Positions 25,007 through 35,494 of a DNA stretch of 64,000 nt are shown piece by piece (the stretch's first letter is position 1; the number at the start of each line of letters is the position of its first letter). A model generated the notes under the pieces. The model did not search any database, was not told the DNA's origin, and saw only the letters and a list, made by a program, of their open reading frames with translations. The position numbers and the translations under genes are program-made. The stretch is from Siphonodentalium dalli (Eukaryota > Mollusca > Scaphopoda > Gadilida > Siphonodentaliidae): contig CP136064.1 in the NCBI GenBank assembly GCA_032622095.1, forward strand, positions 3,406,280 through 3,470,279, in the 5' to 3' direction.

Positions 25007-26110
25007 TTAACCCTTTCATGATGAGAGCTTTGCTGGTGCAGCATTAAAGAAGTCTGCTGTCACTAAATAACTTACATTTACCTCCCATAAGGAGCTTCGC
25101 ATACTACTACATGTATATAAAAGAGTGCACTGGCTTACAAGGTCATGGTAATTAGTGTTAGGCCAATGTATTCTCTTATACATCTATATCCGAGGCTCCC
25201 TATGTGAGTGTCGCATATATAAAAGAATGCATTGGTTTACAAGGTCAAGGTAAATATTGTTAGGCCAGTGCATTCTCTTATACATGAATATGTGAGGCTC
25301 CCTATGTGAGTGTCGCATATATAAGAGAATGCATTGGTTTACAACGTCAAGGTAAATATTGTTAGGCCAGTGCATTCTCTTATACATGAATATGTGAGGC
25401 TCCCTATGTGAGTGTCGCATATATAAGAGAATGCATTGGTTTACAAGGTCAAGGTAAATATTGTTAGGCCAGTGCATTCTCTTATACATGAATATGTGAG
25501 GCTCCCTATGTGAGTGTCGCATATAAAAGAGAATGCATTGGTTTACAAGGTCAAGGTAAATATTGTTAGGCAAATGCATTCTCTTATATATGCAAGGTTC
25601 CCTATGGGAGAATCACATATATAAGAGAACGCATTGGTTTACAAGGTCAAGATAAATATTATTATGGCAATGCATTCTCTTATACATCTATATCCGAGGC
25701 TCCCTATGTGAGTGTCGCATATATAAGAGAATGCTTTGGTTTACAAGGTCATGGTAATTAGTTTTAGACCAATGTATTCTCTTATACATGTATATGTGAG
25801 GCTCCCTATGTGAGTGTCGCATATATAAGAGAATGCATTGGTTTACAAGGTCAAGGTAAATATTGTTAGGCCAGTGCATTCTCTTATACATGAATATGTG
25901 AGGCTCCCTATGTGAGTGTCGCATATATAAGAGAATGCATTGGTTTACAAGGTCAAGGTAAATATTGTTAGGCAAATGCATTCTCTTATATATGCAAGGT
26001 TCCCTATGGGAGAATCACATATATAAGAGAATGCATTGGTTTACAAGGTCAAGGTAAATATTATTATGGCAATGCATTCTCTTATATATGCGAAGTTCCC
26101 TATGAGATCA
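25007..26110. repeat. TTAA MITE family C with its hairpin amplified into a 102-bp tandem array
   Basis: It begins with TTAACCCTTTCATGATGAG. From about 25100 there are about ten copies of a mostly 102-bp unit, each a hairpin (arms GCATTCTCTTATA and TATAAGAGAATGCATTGG around GAGGCTCCCTATGTGAG) plus a TTTACAAGGTCAAGGTAAAT linker. Two copies at about 25570 and 25975 are a variant with GCAAGGTTCCCTATGGG. The expected family-C right end is missing. 102 is a multiple of 3, so minus-strand frames stay open (131 and 97 codons, 34-residue period); these are artefacts. Confidence 0.85.
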
Positions 26111-26385
26111 TGTTCATATTTCAACTGTTTACTTTTTGGTGTCAATCAGTCGATTAGTTTGGAAAAGGTTGTCCCCATCAACTCATGTCATTACTTTGTT
26201 GTATTCGATATTGATTCGATCTTATAACTCATTTAATGTTTTACGTCGGATCATTTTCATATTTCATGTCCACCTTTATGATGACACACCCATCAACTGT
26301 ATTGTTTTGATTTAGATCAGTTAATGGGTTTGGAAATATAAATCCATTCCAAATCATAACAACACGAGTAAGTGCCAGTATTGAG
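26111..26385. other. Unassigned DNA
   Basis: No gene or clear repeat was seen. Confidence 0.4.
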
Positions 26386-26583
26386 TACAGTAATGCTCTA
26401 ATTAATCGACCCCTTAACCACAGCAGAATTATGGGTAACTTTTCAGGATTTAGTCGGAAATATGGCTTGTTGCCATTCATTGGAAAGCTCTCAGTGCAAC
26501 AAGACATATTTCCGACTAAATCCTGAAAAGTTACCCATAATTCTGCTGTGGTTAAGGGGTCGATTATTTAGGGCATTACTGTA
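26386..26583. mobile_element. TA-flanked pogo-like MITE (family E), arm shortened
   Basis: TACAGTAATGCTCTAATTAA on the left and GGGCATTACTGTA on the right. The right arm has lost part of its inner segment. Confidence 0.85.
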
Positions 26584-26799
26584 ATCTCACTGGCTACAAC
26601 ACCATGTTCAAAAACACCATGTCACCGTTCACAGTGGCGCTTTGTTTGACCCACATACAGATGTATGTGAGTAAAAGGGGGATGCCCAATGACACTTGAT
26701 TCCACGTCTTGCCCACCGGAAGTTGATACAAGCTAATGATAGGCAGAGCACCCTGCTGTATAGGCAGTTTCAGAATCAGTCAGAAAGTTGACATAATAT

Positions 26800-27860
26800 A
26801 AGCAAGAAAGCCCCAGGTCCTCTGGTATACTGTTTTGCACCTGTCCGTCAGTCCGTGCGTGCGTCTGTGTGTCCGTCCGTACGTACGTTCATCCGATGTC
26901 TGTTCATGTCATAACTTGAACAGTAGTGCTCGGATCTCAATGAAATTTTGTATGGCTGTTCATTACTATGAGGGCATTCAATAGACGGTTACATCGTTTT
27001 GTTCGGATTTTCCATTCTAGAGTTATTCATCTTTGTTTATCTTGAAATGTTGGATTTTTGGTCTGCCTGGTGTCTGTTCATGTCATAACTTCAACAGTTG
27101 TGCTGGGATCTCAATGAAATTTGGTAAGGATGTTCACTACTATGAGGACATTAAAAAGAGGGTTCCATCGTTTTGTTCGGATTTTCCATTCTGGAGTTAT
27201 TCATCTTTGTTTATCTGGAAATGTTGGCTTTTTGGTCCGTCTGGTGTCTGTTCATGTCGTAACTTCAACAGTTGTGCTGGGATGTCAATGAAATTTGGTA
27301 AGGATGTTCACTACTATGAGGACATTAAAAAGAGGGTTCCATTGTTTTGTTCGGATTTTCCATTCTAGAGTTATACATCTTTGTTTATCTGGAAATGTTG
27401 ACTTTTTGGTCCGTCTTGTGTCTGTTCATGTCGTAACTTCAACAGTTGTGCTGGGATCTCAATTAAATTTGGTATGGATGTTCACTACTATGAGGACATT
27501 CAATAGAGGGTTCCACTGTTCTGTTCTGCTTTTCCAATCTAGAGTTATTCATCTTTGTTTATCTGGAAATGTTGGTTCTTTGGTCCATCCAATGTCTGTT
27601 CAGCTCATAACTTGAACAGTAATGCTCGGATCTCAATGAAATTTTGTATGGATGTTCACCACTATGAGGACATTTAATGGCACATTCAAATGTTTGTTTT
27701 GTTTTTATTGTTCTATAGTTACTCATCTTTGTTTATATGAAAATGCTGGTGTTTGGGTCCATCTGTCTGAGTATTGCCCTCATAAGTTATAGATATGCCC
27801 ACACGAGGCGGTATGCCACGAGGGGGTATGCACCGGACGACAGTCCATCTCTTGTTTTAT
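26800..27860. mobile_element. Tandem-repeat-containing element with 174-bp units
   Basis: A short stem (CCAGGTCCTCTGG) and a GTCCGTCAGTCCGTGCG-type run come first. Five units of 174 bp follow (starts 26898, 27072, 27246, 27420, 27594), each with AACTTCAACAGTTGTGCTGG and TCTCAATGAAATTTGGTA. The end is a stem (GGACGACAGTCC) then ATCTCTTGTT. The plus-strand frames of 111 and 106 codons exist only because 174 is a multiple of 3. Confidence 0.75.
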
Positions 27861-28023
27861 TGGTGTTGTCCCATCCATAATAGTAAAAATTAAGTTAATT
27901 TTGCGCAAGTAAGACATATATACTTCTGCATGATATACAAAGCGCTAACAGCTATTGGGTTCCAAGCGAGTTGAATATAAACGCTCTTTATATTGAGTTC
28001 ATTAGTTATGGGTTTCTGTTATC

Positions 28024-28378
28024 TTAACCCTTTACCCAACAAACCGGCCAAAACCGGCCAAATAAAGCTTCAACAGCCTAAAATATCTTCGGTCTGTCTC
28101 AATAGAACCATACAAATATGGATATCATTGGAACCGGCTCCTTTACCACATTGTTATAGTTACAGTTATGCCCTGTGCCAATGCATTCTCTTATATATGT
28201 GAGTCGACCATAGGTCGCCTCGCATATATAAGAGAATGCATTGGCCTAAAAAAAATCTTTTTTTAACACTTTTTACCATTTTTTCTTACATTCTTTAACA
28301 ATTTTATAATTTTTAATGTGTTAAGCCAATGCATTCTCTTATATATGCGAGGCGACCTTCTGTTGGGTAAAGGGTTAA
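28024..28378. mobile_element. TTAA MITE family A, second hairpin half deleted
   Basis: Both TTAA-bounded ends are present. In the second hairpin the sequence jumps from GAGGCGACC straight to TTCTGTTGGGTAAAGG. Confidence 0.85.
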
Positions 28379-28574
28379 TGAGAGATTTATTATGTCAGGC
28401 TTCCACACACTATCGCAGAAAGGTTTTATTGTTTGTGCGATTTCAGAGGTGTCGTTGTTAAAGCGACACTGATGTGTGGGACAATACAAACATGTCACGT
28501 CGTTGTTAAAGTGACACTGATGTGTGGGACAATACAAACATGTCACATACACTATCTCTATTAGAATTCTAATA
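28379..28574. repeat. Tandem pair of a segment of about 60 bp
   Basis: CGTTGTTAAAGCGACACTGA and the following GTGTGGGACAATACAAACAT occur twice (about 28452 and 28501). Confidence 0.8.
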
Positions 28575-29166
28575 ATTATACCCCCACTTTCGAAGAAAAT
28601 GGGGGGTATACTGGATTGACTGCGTCTGTCCGTCCATCCGTCACGCTTTCTCTGTCCGTGTGTACGTCCGTCCATCCGACCTCATAACTCGAACAACTAT
28701 GAACCGATTTCAATAATTTTTTGTATGCAATCTCTTTGGGACTGCCTCTCTGCATGATTTTAATTGCGGTCGGTCCGACTTTTTTCTCAACTTTATACGC
28801 CTCATTTTTGACTTATTTTGACTTATTCTGTCCGACTTAATAACTTTAACAAATATGAACCGATTTCAATAATTTTGGTATACATGCTTCTCACAATACC
28901 CTCTCTACATGTTGCGGCTAGGGATTGACTGTTTTTCATAATATAACACTTCATTTTCGACTTATTCTGTCCGACTTAATAACTTTAACAAATATGAACC
29001 AATTTGAATAATTTTTTTCTGTACAAGCTTCTTGTGACACCATATCGATATTATTAGTCCGAATTTTTCTTTAAAGTTAAAAATCTTTTTTGTTGGGTTT
29101 ACGTATAATGCGGGTTGAATTTGCCACGGTGGGGGTATGCTAGCTCTCGAGTGCACACCTCTTGTT
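28575..29166. mobile_element. Tandem-repeat-containing element with hairpin start
   Basis: The 5' stem is TATACCCCCACTTTCG with GGGGGGTATACTGG, followed by a GTCCGTCCATCCGTC-type run. About three units of 140-150 bp carry AACTTTAACAAATATGAACC and GATTTCAATAATTTTGGTAT. The end reads GGGGGTATGC and then CTCTTGTT at 29159-29166, next to the first known exon of the repeat-protein gene. Confidence 0.7.
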
Positions 29167-29202
29167 ATTGATAACTATTAACGTTACACTTTTCTTTTTC
29201 AG

Positions 29203-29281
29203 GTTTTCTAGAGAATGCTGATAAAAAGATAGTCATAAAAATCTCCCTATTCTAGTAACGTCGTCTCAAACAAAAAGAAAA
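29203..29281 (+). other. 5'UTR segment after a splice acceptor of the repeat-protein gene
   Basis: A T-rich tract ending in CAG is followed by 79 bp with a stop in frame before the ATG at 29282. This supports a spliced 5'UTR whose first exon lies upstream, probably beyond the tandem-repeat element at 28575-29166. No promoter was identified. Confidence 0.45.
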
Positions 29282-29908
29282 ATGAACAGCAACGCCCCAG
29301 AATATACGCCTTCACCGAGGCCACACCCACGGATATCCACGGAAGCTCAGTCGTATGCTGACAGAAACAGGGGCAATCCACTCTGGGGTGACCAGGAGTC
29401 AAACGGGTACGGATCACAGGTTCATGGTCGAGGCTTGACATCAGAAGGTATAAAAAATGCCAACATCAATAAAGGATCAATGAATGACATAATGGGAGGC
29501 TACCCCGACCCAGCACCGTCACGGAAAATCCACCCACGCGGAACCACAGGTGATGCGGCGACAATCGCAGCCGAAAATAAGGGCGGGGCTATGAAGTCTC
29601 TCATTGATGAGTACGGGAGTTTGGACTGTGATCCTCCACCACCACAGAAGGTTCAGGGATTCGACGCGATGGATAACGCTGATAGGAATGTTGGTAGTAT
29701 TGGTAACGTTATGTATAGCTCTAATCATCCACCCGAGGTGCAGCCTCGACAGCAGCTAGGATACGGAGGAGAGGAGGTCGCACAGAAACATAAAGGAGCA
29801 GACATGGGGCCCTTATTAAGTATGGAACAAAAGGGACCCGAAAGTCCGAGAGAACCTAAAGTTAGCAGACTCCATGAAACGTCAAAAGGCGGCGGGTATG
29901 TAATGTAA
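29282..29908 (+). CDS. Repeat-containing, probably disordered protein of unknown function (208 aa)
   Basis: I do not recognise this protein. It is open from ATG to TAA with no internal stop and has more balanced base composition than its surroundings. It is rich in Gly, Pro, Asn and Lys, has one Cys, and shows no signal peptide or membrane segment. It is built from five imperfect repeats spaced 34-37 residues, each with a core of Ala-x-x-Asn-x-Gly then Met-x-x-Leu/Ile: ADRNRGNPLW (26-35), ANINKGSMNDIM (60-71), AAENKGGAMKSLI (96-108), ADRNVGSIGNVM (133-144) and AQKHKGADMGPLL (167-179), with Pro/Arg-rich linkers. A splice acceptor (TTTTTCAG, ending about 29202) precedes 79 bp of 5'UTR, so an upstream non-coding exon is likely. 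The start is the first Met in the exon. A hairpin MITE sits within about 20 bp of the stop codon, and the final 93 bp recur at 30299-30391. A related repeat is encoded by the predicted exon at 37470-37634. Confidence 0.75.
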   Translation: MNSNAPEYTPSPRPHPRISTEAQSYADRNRGNPLWGDQESNGYGSQVHGRGLTSEGIKNANINKGSMNDIMGGYPDPAPSRKIHPRGTTGDAATIAAENKGGAMKSLIDEYGSLDCDPPPPQKVQGFDAMDNADRNVGSIGNVMYSSNHPPEVQPRQQLGYGGEEVAQKHKGADMGPLLSMEQKGPESPREPKVSRLHETSKGGGYVM

Positions 29909-29911
29909 TTT

Positions 29912-30298
29912 TTTACCGTGTGCCAATGCATTCTCTTATATATGCGAGTCGACCATAGGTCGTCTCGCATATATAAGAGAATGCATTGGCCTAACAATTT
30001 TTTACAATTTTAATAATTTTTTCTTGTATTCTTTAACAATTTTATAATTTCACCCATACAGAGCCCCAGACAAACATGAGCAGACGACACTCTTCTATAT
30101 GCTTCTATATATGTGTGGGGCTCCCTGCAGGGTAATGGAAGTTTATTATTTTATGTCCTAAAAATTTTAAGAAACATTTGGTCGACTCGCATATATAAGA
30201 GAATGCATTGGCACAGGGTAAAAAAAATCCCGACTTACGACTGGATTTGATATGGCGGGTCAAATATATACTCACCTATGTTATTGCCGTCGTATAAT
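29912..30298. mobile_element. Hairpin MITE inserted at the 3' end of the repeat-protein gene
   Basis: TTTTTACCGTGTGCC and GGCACAGGGTAAAAAAA are the inverted ends. The left common hairpin is complete, the right one keeps only one arm. The internal segment matches that at 1366-1560. It is followed by about 60 bp of unrelated sequence before the duplicated gene tail. Confidence 0.75.
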
Positions 30299-30391
30299 AG
30301 TATGGAACAAAAGAGACCCGAAAGTCCAAGAGAACCTAAAGTTAGCAGACTCCATGAAACGTCAAAAGGCGGCGGGTATGTAATGTAATTT
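30299..30391 (+). pseudogene. Duplicated 3' end of the repeat-protein gene (29-residue tail plus stop)
   Basis: This segment repeats 29819-29911 at an offset of exactly 480 bp with two G-to-A differences. One changes a Gly codon to Arg, the other is silent. It carries the last 29 codons, the stop and the start of the 3' flank, but has no upstream coding sequence of its own, so it is not a working gene. The DNA between the copies holds a hairpin MITE and about 60 bp of unrelated sequence. It could be a very long target-site-type duplication made when the MITE entered, or a tandem duplication that the MITE later split. Confidence 0.85.
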
Positions 30392-30408
30392 ATATTATTA
30401 TCCACCCC

Positions 30409-30663
30409 TTAACCCTTTGAGTGCCAGGGGCCGATCTAATCGGCCCTAAACCTACAAAATAAGTCTGTTAAAGAATATAAGAATAAATTATTAAAATAGT
30501 AAAAAATTGTTAACAAAAAAAAAAAAAAAAAAAAAATTGTTAGGCCGATGCATTCTCTTATATATGCGAGGCGACCTATGGTCGACTCGCATATATAAGA
30601 GAATGCATCGGCACAGGGTATATGGGTCGATACAAAAAATCAACCTGGCACTCAAAGGGTTAA
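30409..30663. mobile_element. TTAA MITE family B
   Basis: TTAACCCTTTGAGTGCCAGG start and GGCACTCAAAGGGTTAA end. A 20-A run precedes the hairpin, whose arms carry a matched change (CCGATGCATT and AATGCATCGG). Confidence 0.8.
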
Positions 30664-31121
30664 CTAACACCATTTCCGATTGGGCAAAAGCCGCCACGTG
30701 ATCGTCCTGGAAAAAGTCATATTGGACTCCCGAAAGTCATATTGGACTCCCGACTGTACATATCACTTATTATTGGACTCTGTGATGTCACAAATTAATT
30801 CTATTGCGAAATGTGATGCGCGCACAACACTGATGGATTTCAGCAGACGTTTCACTTCCGCATTGAGTTTTTTTTCTCACTTCCGTGTTTACTTTTCCAA
30901 ATCATGCTTTCTGATGATCAAAATACAGGCTTTTATAGAGAATTAAGTGCCGACAAATACCAAAAATAACCACAAAACTTTTATTCCCAAAATTTGGATA
31001 AACATACAGATGTATAATAAAAATGTCATTATACAATGTTGTGTACAGTATGTGTTTTTCTTGTACGAGTCTAGGTTGTGGTGAAAAGTCATATTGGACG
31101 AGAGACACGCCAGTATTCTCA
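30664..31121. other. Unassigned DNA
   Basis: It contains a short direct repeat (AAAGTCATATTGGACTCCCG twice at about 30713-30752). No gene was seen. Confidence 0.4.
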
Positions 31122-31505
31122 TTAACCCTTTACCCAACAAACCGGCCAAATAAAGCTTCAACAGCCTAAAATATCTTCGGTCTGTCTCAATAGAACCATA
31201 CAAATATGGATATCATTGGAACCGTCTCCTTGACCACATTGTGATAGTTACAGTTATGCCCTGTGCCAATGCATTCTCTTATATATGCGAGTCGACCATA
31301 GGTCGCCTCACATATATAAGAGAATGCATTGGCCTTTTTACACTTTAACACTTTTTACCATTTTTTCTTACATTCTTTAACAATTTTATAATTTTTAATG
31401 TGTTAAGCCAATGCATTCTCTTATATATGCGAGGCGACCTATGGTCGACTCGCATATATAAGAGAAAGCATTGGCACAGGGCCCTTCTGTTGGGTAAAGG
31501 GTTAA
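31122..31505. mobile_element. TTAA MITE family A sharing a TTAA with its neighbour
   Basis: Standard family-A ends and two hairpins. The right TTAA (31502-31505) is also the left TTAA of the next MITE. Confidence 0.85.
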
Positions 31506-31940
31506 CCCTTTTATGACAGGAGCTGCTCTGGTACAGTGTTAAAGATACTGGTACAGTGTTAAAGATACTGTGCCAGTGCATTCTCTTATAGGGAGCATCT
31601 CATATAAAGATACTGTGCCAGTGCATTCTCTTATAGGGACCATCTCATATAAAGATACTGTGCCAGTGCATTCTCTTATAGGGACCATCTCATATAAAGA
31701 TACTGTGCCAGTGCATTCTCTTATAGGGAGCATCTCATATAAAGATACTGTGCCAGTGCATTCTCTTATAGGGAGCGTCTCATATATACGAGAATGCACT
31801 GACTTACAAGGGCATAATAAATATTGTTAGGCCAATGTACATGTATTCTCTTATATATGTTAGGCTCGCATATATAAGATAATGCATTGGCACAGGGTTT
31901 TTGCAAAATTTCAGGAAGCTATAAGTCATGAAAGGGTTAA
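31502..31940. mobile_element. TTAA MITE family C with a 45-bp internal tandem array
   Basis: TTAACCCTTTTATGACAGG on the left, CATGAAAGGGTTAA on the right. Five copies of a 45-bp unit (starts 31571, 31616, 31661, 31706, 31751) carry GTGCCAGTGCATTCTC and AGATACT. Open frames here have a 15-residue period and are artefacts. Confidence 0.85.
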
Positions 31941-32347
31941 TAGATTATCAATAAAATAACAATAACATGATTTTTGAGGGCGTTATGTTATTAATGGGCC
32001 GACAGGAATTAACAGCACAAGGGACTATTTGCAGCCTGAGATGAAGTCGAGTGTCGCTAATTGGTACGAGGGCTGTTAGTCATTCCAGAGGGCCGTTAAT
32101 TATACAATAACATGATTTCCAAGGGCATTGCGCTCCATTATCGAACCTCCATTAGTGACTAGCAGCCCTACAGTCATTAGCAGCCCTCGGCTATCACCTC
32201 AGGTCTCAACGCTCCAGAAAATCATTTTATTTATATTCTTCTGATCAAGTATTAAGTAATTATTGTTTGTCAATGTTTTTATTCGTCAGCAAAGGTATTG
32301 ATGACTGTCGTCTGTTTAGGTCTGTATGAGTCTCCCATAGGGAGCCT
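31941..32347. other. Unassigned DNA with short inverted segments
   Basis: CAATAACATGATTT occurs twice (about 31967 and 32106), and GAGGGCTGTTAGTCATT has a loose inverted partner (AGTCATTAGCAGCCCTC). An old foldback element is possible. No gene was seen. Confidence 0.4.
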
Positions 32348-32689
32348 TTAACCCTTTCATGACTGGAGCTGCGCTGGTGCAGCATTAAAGATCATGTGCC
32401 AGTGCATTCTCTTATATATATATATATACTGTCTCCCACAGGGAGCCTTGCATATTTAAGAGAATACACTAGCTTAAAAGGTCAATGTGATTACTGTTAG
32501 GCCAATGTATCCCCTTTGGGAGACTCGCATATATAAGAGAATGCACTGACTTACAGGGTCAAGGTAAATATTGTTAGACCAATGTATTCTCTAATATATG
32601 AAAGTCTTCCTAGACTCGCATATATAAGAGAATGTATTGGCACAGGGTTTTTGCAAACTTTCAGGAAGCCTCAGTCATGAAAGGGTTAA
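32348..32689. mobile_element. TTAA MITE family C
   Basis: TTAACCCTTTCATGACTGG and CAGTCATGAAAGGGTTAA ends. Inside are three diverged copies of the hairpin with ACTCGCATATATAAGAGAAT arms. Confidence 0.8.
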
Positions 32690-32947
32690 AGACATTTTCA
32701 GTGATAAATGGACTGAAAACAGTCTTCAAAATCTTAAGTGTGGGAGTGTAGTCGCTTTAATGCAATGTACCTCCGTGGTCTTCTTCCTGATAAGATTTTA
32801 AATGAGACCCCTCTCAGGTTAAGAATTAATCAGTGAATGATATGTCTGTTTTGTTATGGTAATGTTATGCACTAACTGCAAATGACGCATATTATCCATT
32901 CAAATGCCCATGATATTAAGAATGTTCATAGGCTAGATATGGAGATG

Positions 32948-33164
32948 TACAGTAATGCTCTAAATAATCAACTCCTTAACCACAGCAGAATTATGGGTAA
33001 CTTTTCAGGATTTAGTCGGAAATATGGCTTGTTGCCATTCATCGACAAGCCCTCAGTGAGAGCTTTCCGATGAATGGCAACAAGCCATATTTCCGACAAA
33101 ATCCTGAAAAATTACCCATAATTCTGCTGTGGTTATGGAGTCGATTATTTAGGGCATTACTGTA
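32948..33164. mobile_element. TA-flanked pogo-like MITE (family E)
   Basis: TACAGTAATGCTCTAAATAA to GGGCATTACTGTA palindrome, full length. Confidence 0.88.
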
Positions 33165-33239
33165 TTCGCCTGACAACATGCAGCCTTTGCTTGGTTTCAT
33201 AATTCAATTTATAATGATAATACTCTTTATTATAGCAGA

Positions 33240-33332
33240 CTCACAGGGGTCTGGGAGAATTTGATTTTATGATGATGGACTACAACCCACGGCAATAGAT
33301 CAAACTTGACTTTGTCAAGTTGAGCTAATAAT
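33240..33332 (-). mobile_element. 5' end fragment of the 35.5-kb type tandem-repeat element, reversed
   Basis: On the minus strand it reads TTAGCTCAACTTGACAAAG, a stem partner TCAAGTTTGATC and then TATTGCCGTGGGTTG, matching the start of the element at 35495. No tandem units follow. Confidence 0.55.
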
Positions 33333-33493
33333 TAATCAGGTTTTGAATTTGGGATTAGATTTTTCTAACTTTTTTTGCTTAATAATATCGTAATACATGG
33401 ATGTTTGCGATGAAAACTAAGATCTAAGGAAGGGTTTGATATTTTGAAAAATAATGTTTTTGAAGCCATTTTTCTATGATTTAATAGGCCAAT

Positions 33494-34074
33494 CTAATAT
33501 ATATTTGAGGAAAGTTTGTGTGTCTGTGTGGCCGCGATGGACTCCAAAACGGCTGAACCGATTTCGACGAAACTTGGTACGGGCACGTAATATCACCCGG
33601 GAACCAACATAGGCCCATCCATTTGTTCATGCGGCGTGACCTTCACCTTCAAACCGGTGACCTTCAACCCATAACGCGGGCATGTCCGTCTGTCCGTGCG
33701 GCGTGAGCTTGACCTTCGAGTGACCTTGAACTCAAATCTCGGGATCCGCTGAGCCGATTTCCAGCGAATTTGGTGGAAACGGATAGTATGAGGCGCTGAG
33801 CAATTTCGTCATGCCCGTGCGGCGTGACCTTGACCTTCGAGTGACCTTCACTCTCTATCTCAGGATCCGATGGGACGATCGGGATGAAATTTTGTAGGTA
33901 GGGATGGTTTGGGTAGTCAAACATTTTCAACGGGTAGCGGCGTGCCTTGACCTTTCAAATGACCTTGAACCTGTATCTCGGTATCCGCTGGGCCGATTTC
34001 CACCATTTTTAGGGTGTTGGTGTAAAAAAAAAACAACACAACGACTCTCCCCGTCAGGACGGGTACCCAGCTAG
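33494..34074 (+). mobile_element. Helitron-like non-autonomous element 1
   Basis: The 3' end has a stem (CCCGTCAGGACGGG, 34050-34063), then TACCCAG, and CTAG just before T at 34075. This is the hairpin plus CTRR end inserted before T that marks Helitrons. The 5' end is taken as TATATATTTGAGGAAAG. The body has several units with CCGATTT...GAA(A/T)TTTGGT-type cores next to GTGACCTTGACCTTCGAGTG. No Rep/helicase is encoded. Confidence 0.6.
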
Positions 34075-34131
34075 TATATATATATATAAAAACAAAAAAT
34101 TTCCAGACCCCTGTGAGTTCATGGGCCACTA

Positions 34132-34167
<36 letters not shown>

Positions 34168-34168
<1 letters not shown>

Positions 34169-34536
34169 TATATATTTTGAAGACCTCTGTTTGTCTGTAT
34201 GTCATTTATACAAATCTACGATTCTCGACCGATCGGGACGAAACTTGGTACGTGTGTGTAGTTTGACCAGGCGGTCGTCGTTGTCATATTGGCGACCCCG
34301 TGCGGCGCCCGCTTCGCGCATGCGCAGACGAGATCTCGGAAACGGGTGGAGCTATCGACTTGAAATTTGCTATGTGAATGTATCTTGCCCCGGATACAAA
34401 TTTTATCGGGTCGCCGAGTCCGTGCGACGCCAGCTTCGCGCATGCGCAGACCAGATCTCGGAAACGGGTGGAGCTATCGACTTGAAATTTTGTTTTTGAA
34501 TAGCCCGGACAACGTCGGGCTCATCGGATAGTCTAC
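34168..34536 (+). mobile_element. Helitron-like non-autonomous element 2
   Basis: It starts TATATATTTTGAAGACC after a TA run. Two units with CTTCGCGCATGCGCAGAC and GGAGCTATCGACTTGAAATT follow. The 3' stem is AGCCCG with CGGGCT (34502-34521), then GATAGTCTAC before TATA. The last four bases are not CTAG, so the end is degenerate. Confidence 0.5.
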
Positions 34537-35170
34537 TATATATTTTGAGACTTCCGTATACATGTATGTGTATATCCTTTATAGACTCAAAAACTGCTCG
34601 ACCGATTGAGCTCAAACTTGTTATCTAAGGGTAAAAAGCCACGAGAAGTGCCATCGCACCGCTTCTGAGAACGTCCGAGCACTCCTTGACCCTTCGCACC
34701 GCCACCGTCGTTGGAATTGATGGGTTAATGATTAAGGAGCGTTTGTATCTACGGTGTCGTTGTTAAAGAGCGTTTATATACACCAGTATAAATACGGCTC
34801 AATCGACCGTCTCGGAAACTGGGCATATCAAGACGAAATTTCGTACTTAGGGCTTCCAAGGGACGGGGGAGATTTTCAGTTTGTCTGCCTGAGGTGACCT
34901 TGACCTTAAAACGGGTGCCTACAAATTACCTTGGGTGATATCTCGGTCATAAGCGGTGACATCGACGTGAAATTTGTTATGTATGGTCAACTCGGGACGG
35001 GGAATATTTTTGTCGGGTTATTTTGTCCACCCAACATGACCTTGAAACGGGTACCCGCAAATGATAGCATGCTGTTGGCGTGCCTGTAAAGGGTTACCTT
35101 GAAAAACAAAAATTAATGGATCGACCAAAGCCATGGGACCAATCCCGCCAGTGGCGGGCTAATCTGCTAG
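34537..35170 (+). mobile_element. Helitron-like non-autonomous element 3
   Basis: It starts TATATATTTTGAGACTTCCG, like element 2, and ends with a stem (CCCGCCAGTGGCGGG, 35144-35158), CTAATCTG and CTAG before T at 35171. It is placed directly after element 2. Confidence 0.6.
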
Positions 35171-35412
35171 TATATATATAAAAAACACTTAGGGTACCCT
35201 TGTGAATCAATTGGCCAATATAAAAAAAAAAATTCCCAGACCCCTATTTTTGGTCCCCTCCTAAAAATTTTTTATTGGGATACATGTAGTTCTGTAGTTC
35301 CGAGGTAAACTTGATTTTCTCATGCCTTAACTTTCAAAGTATATTGTAATGACCAATTAATCATCTATTTCAATCAAATTGGGCAATTTATATCACATTG
35401 TATAGAAATGAC
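35171..35412. other. Unassigned DNA after the Helitron-like cluster
   Basis: A short TA run and AATTCCCAGACCCCTAT resemble the DNA just after element 1 (ATTTCCAGACCCCTGTG), so the clustered insertions may have hit copies of the same target. No gene was seen. Confidence 0.4.
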
Positions 35413-35494
35413 CATTTACATTGGAATGGCCTATTGTTCATCTGGAGAGATTCTCATGGAAAATGAGCAGATGACGACCCTCAGTTATCATTAT

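Noticed and set aside
25100..26110. CRISPR-like array of regularly spaced hairpins
   Set aside because: The linkers are repeats as well, not unique spacers. The DNA is eukaryotic, and the unit is a MITE hairpin.
27033..27615. 111- and 106-codon frames
   Set aside because: They are generated by the 174-bp tandem unit.
34113..34499. 128-codon frame
   Set aside because: It crosses a TA run and the tandem units of a Helitron-like element, with comparable frames on the other strand.
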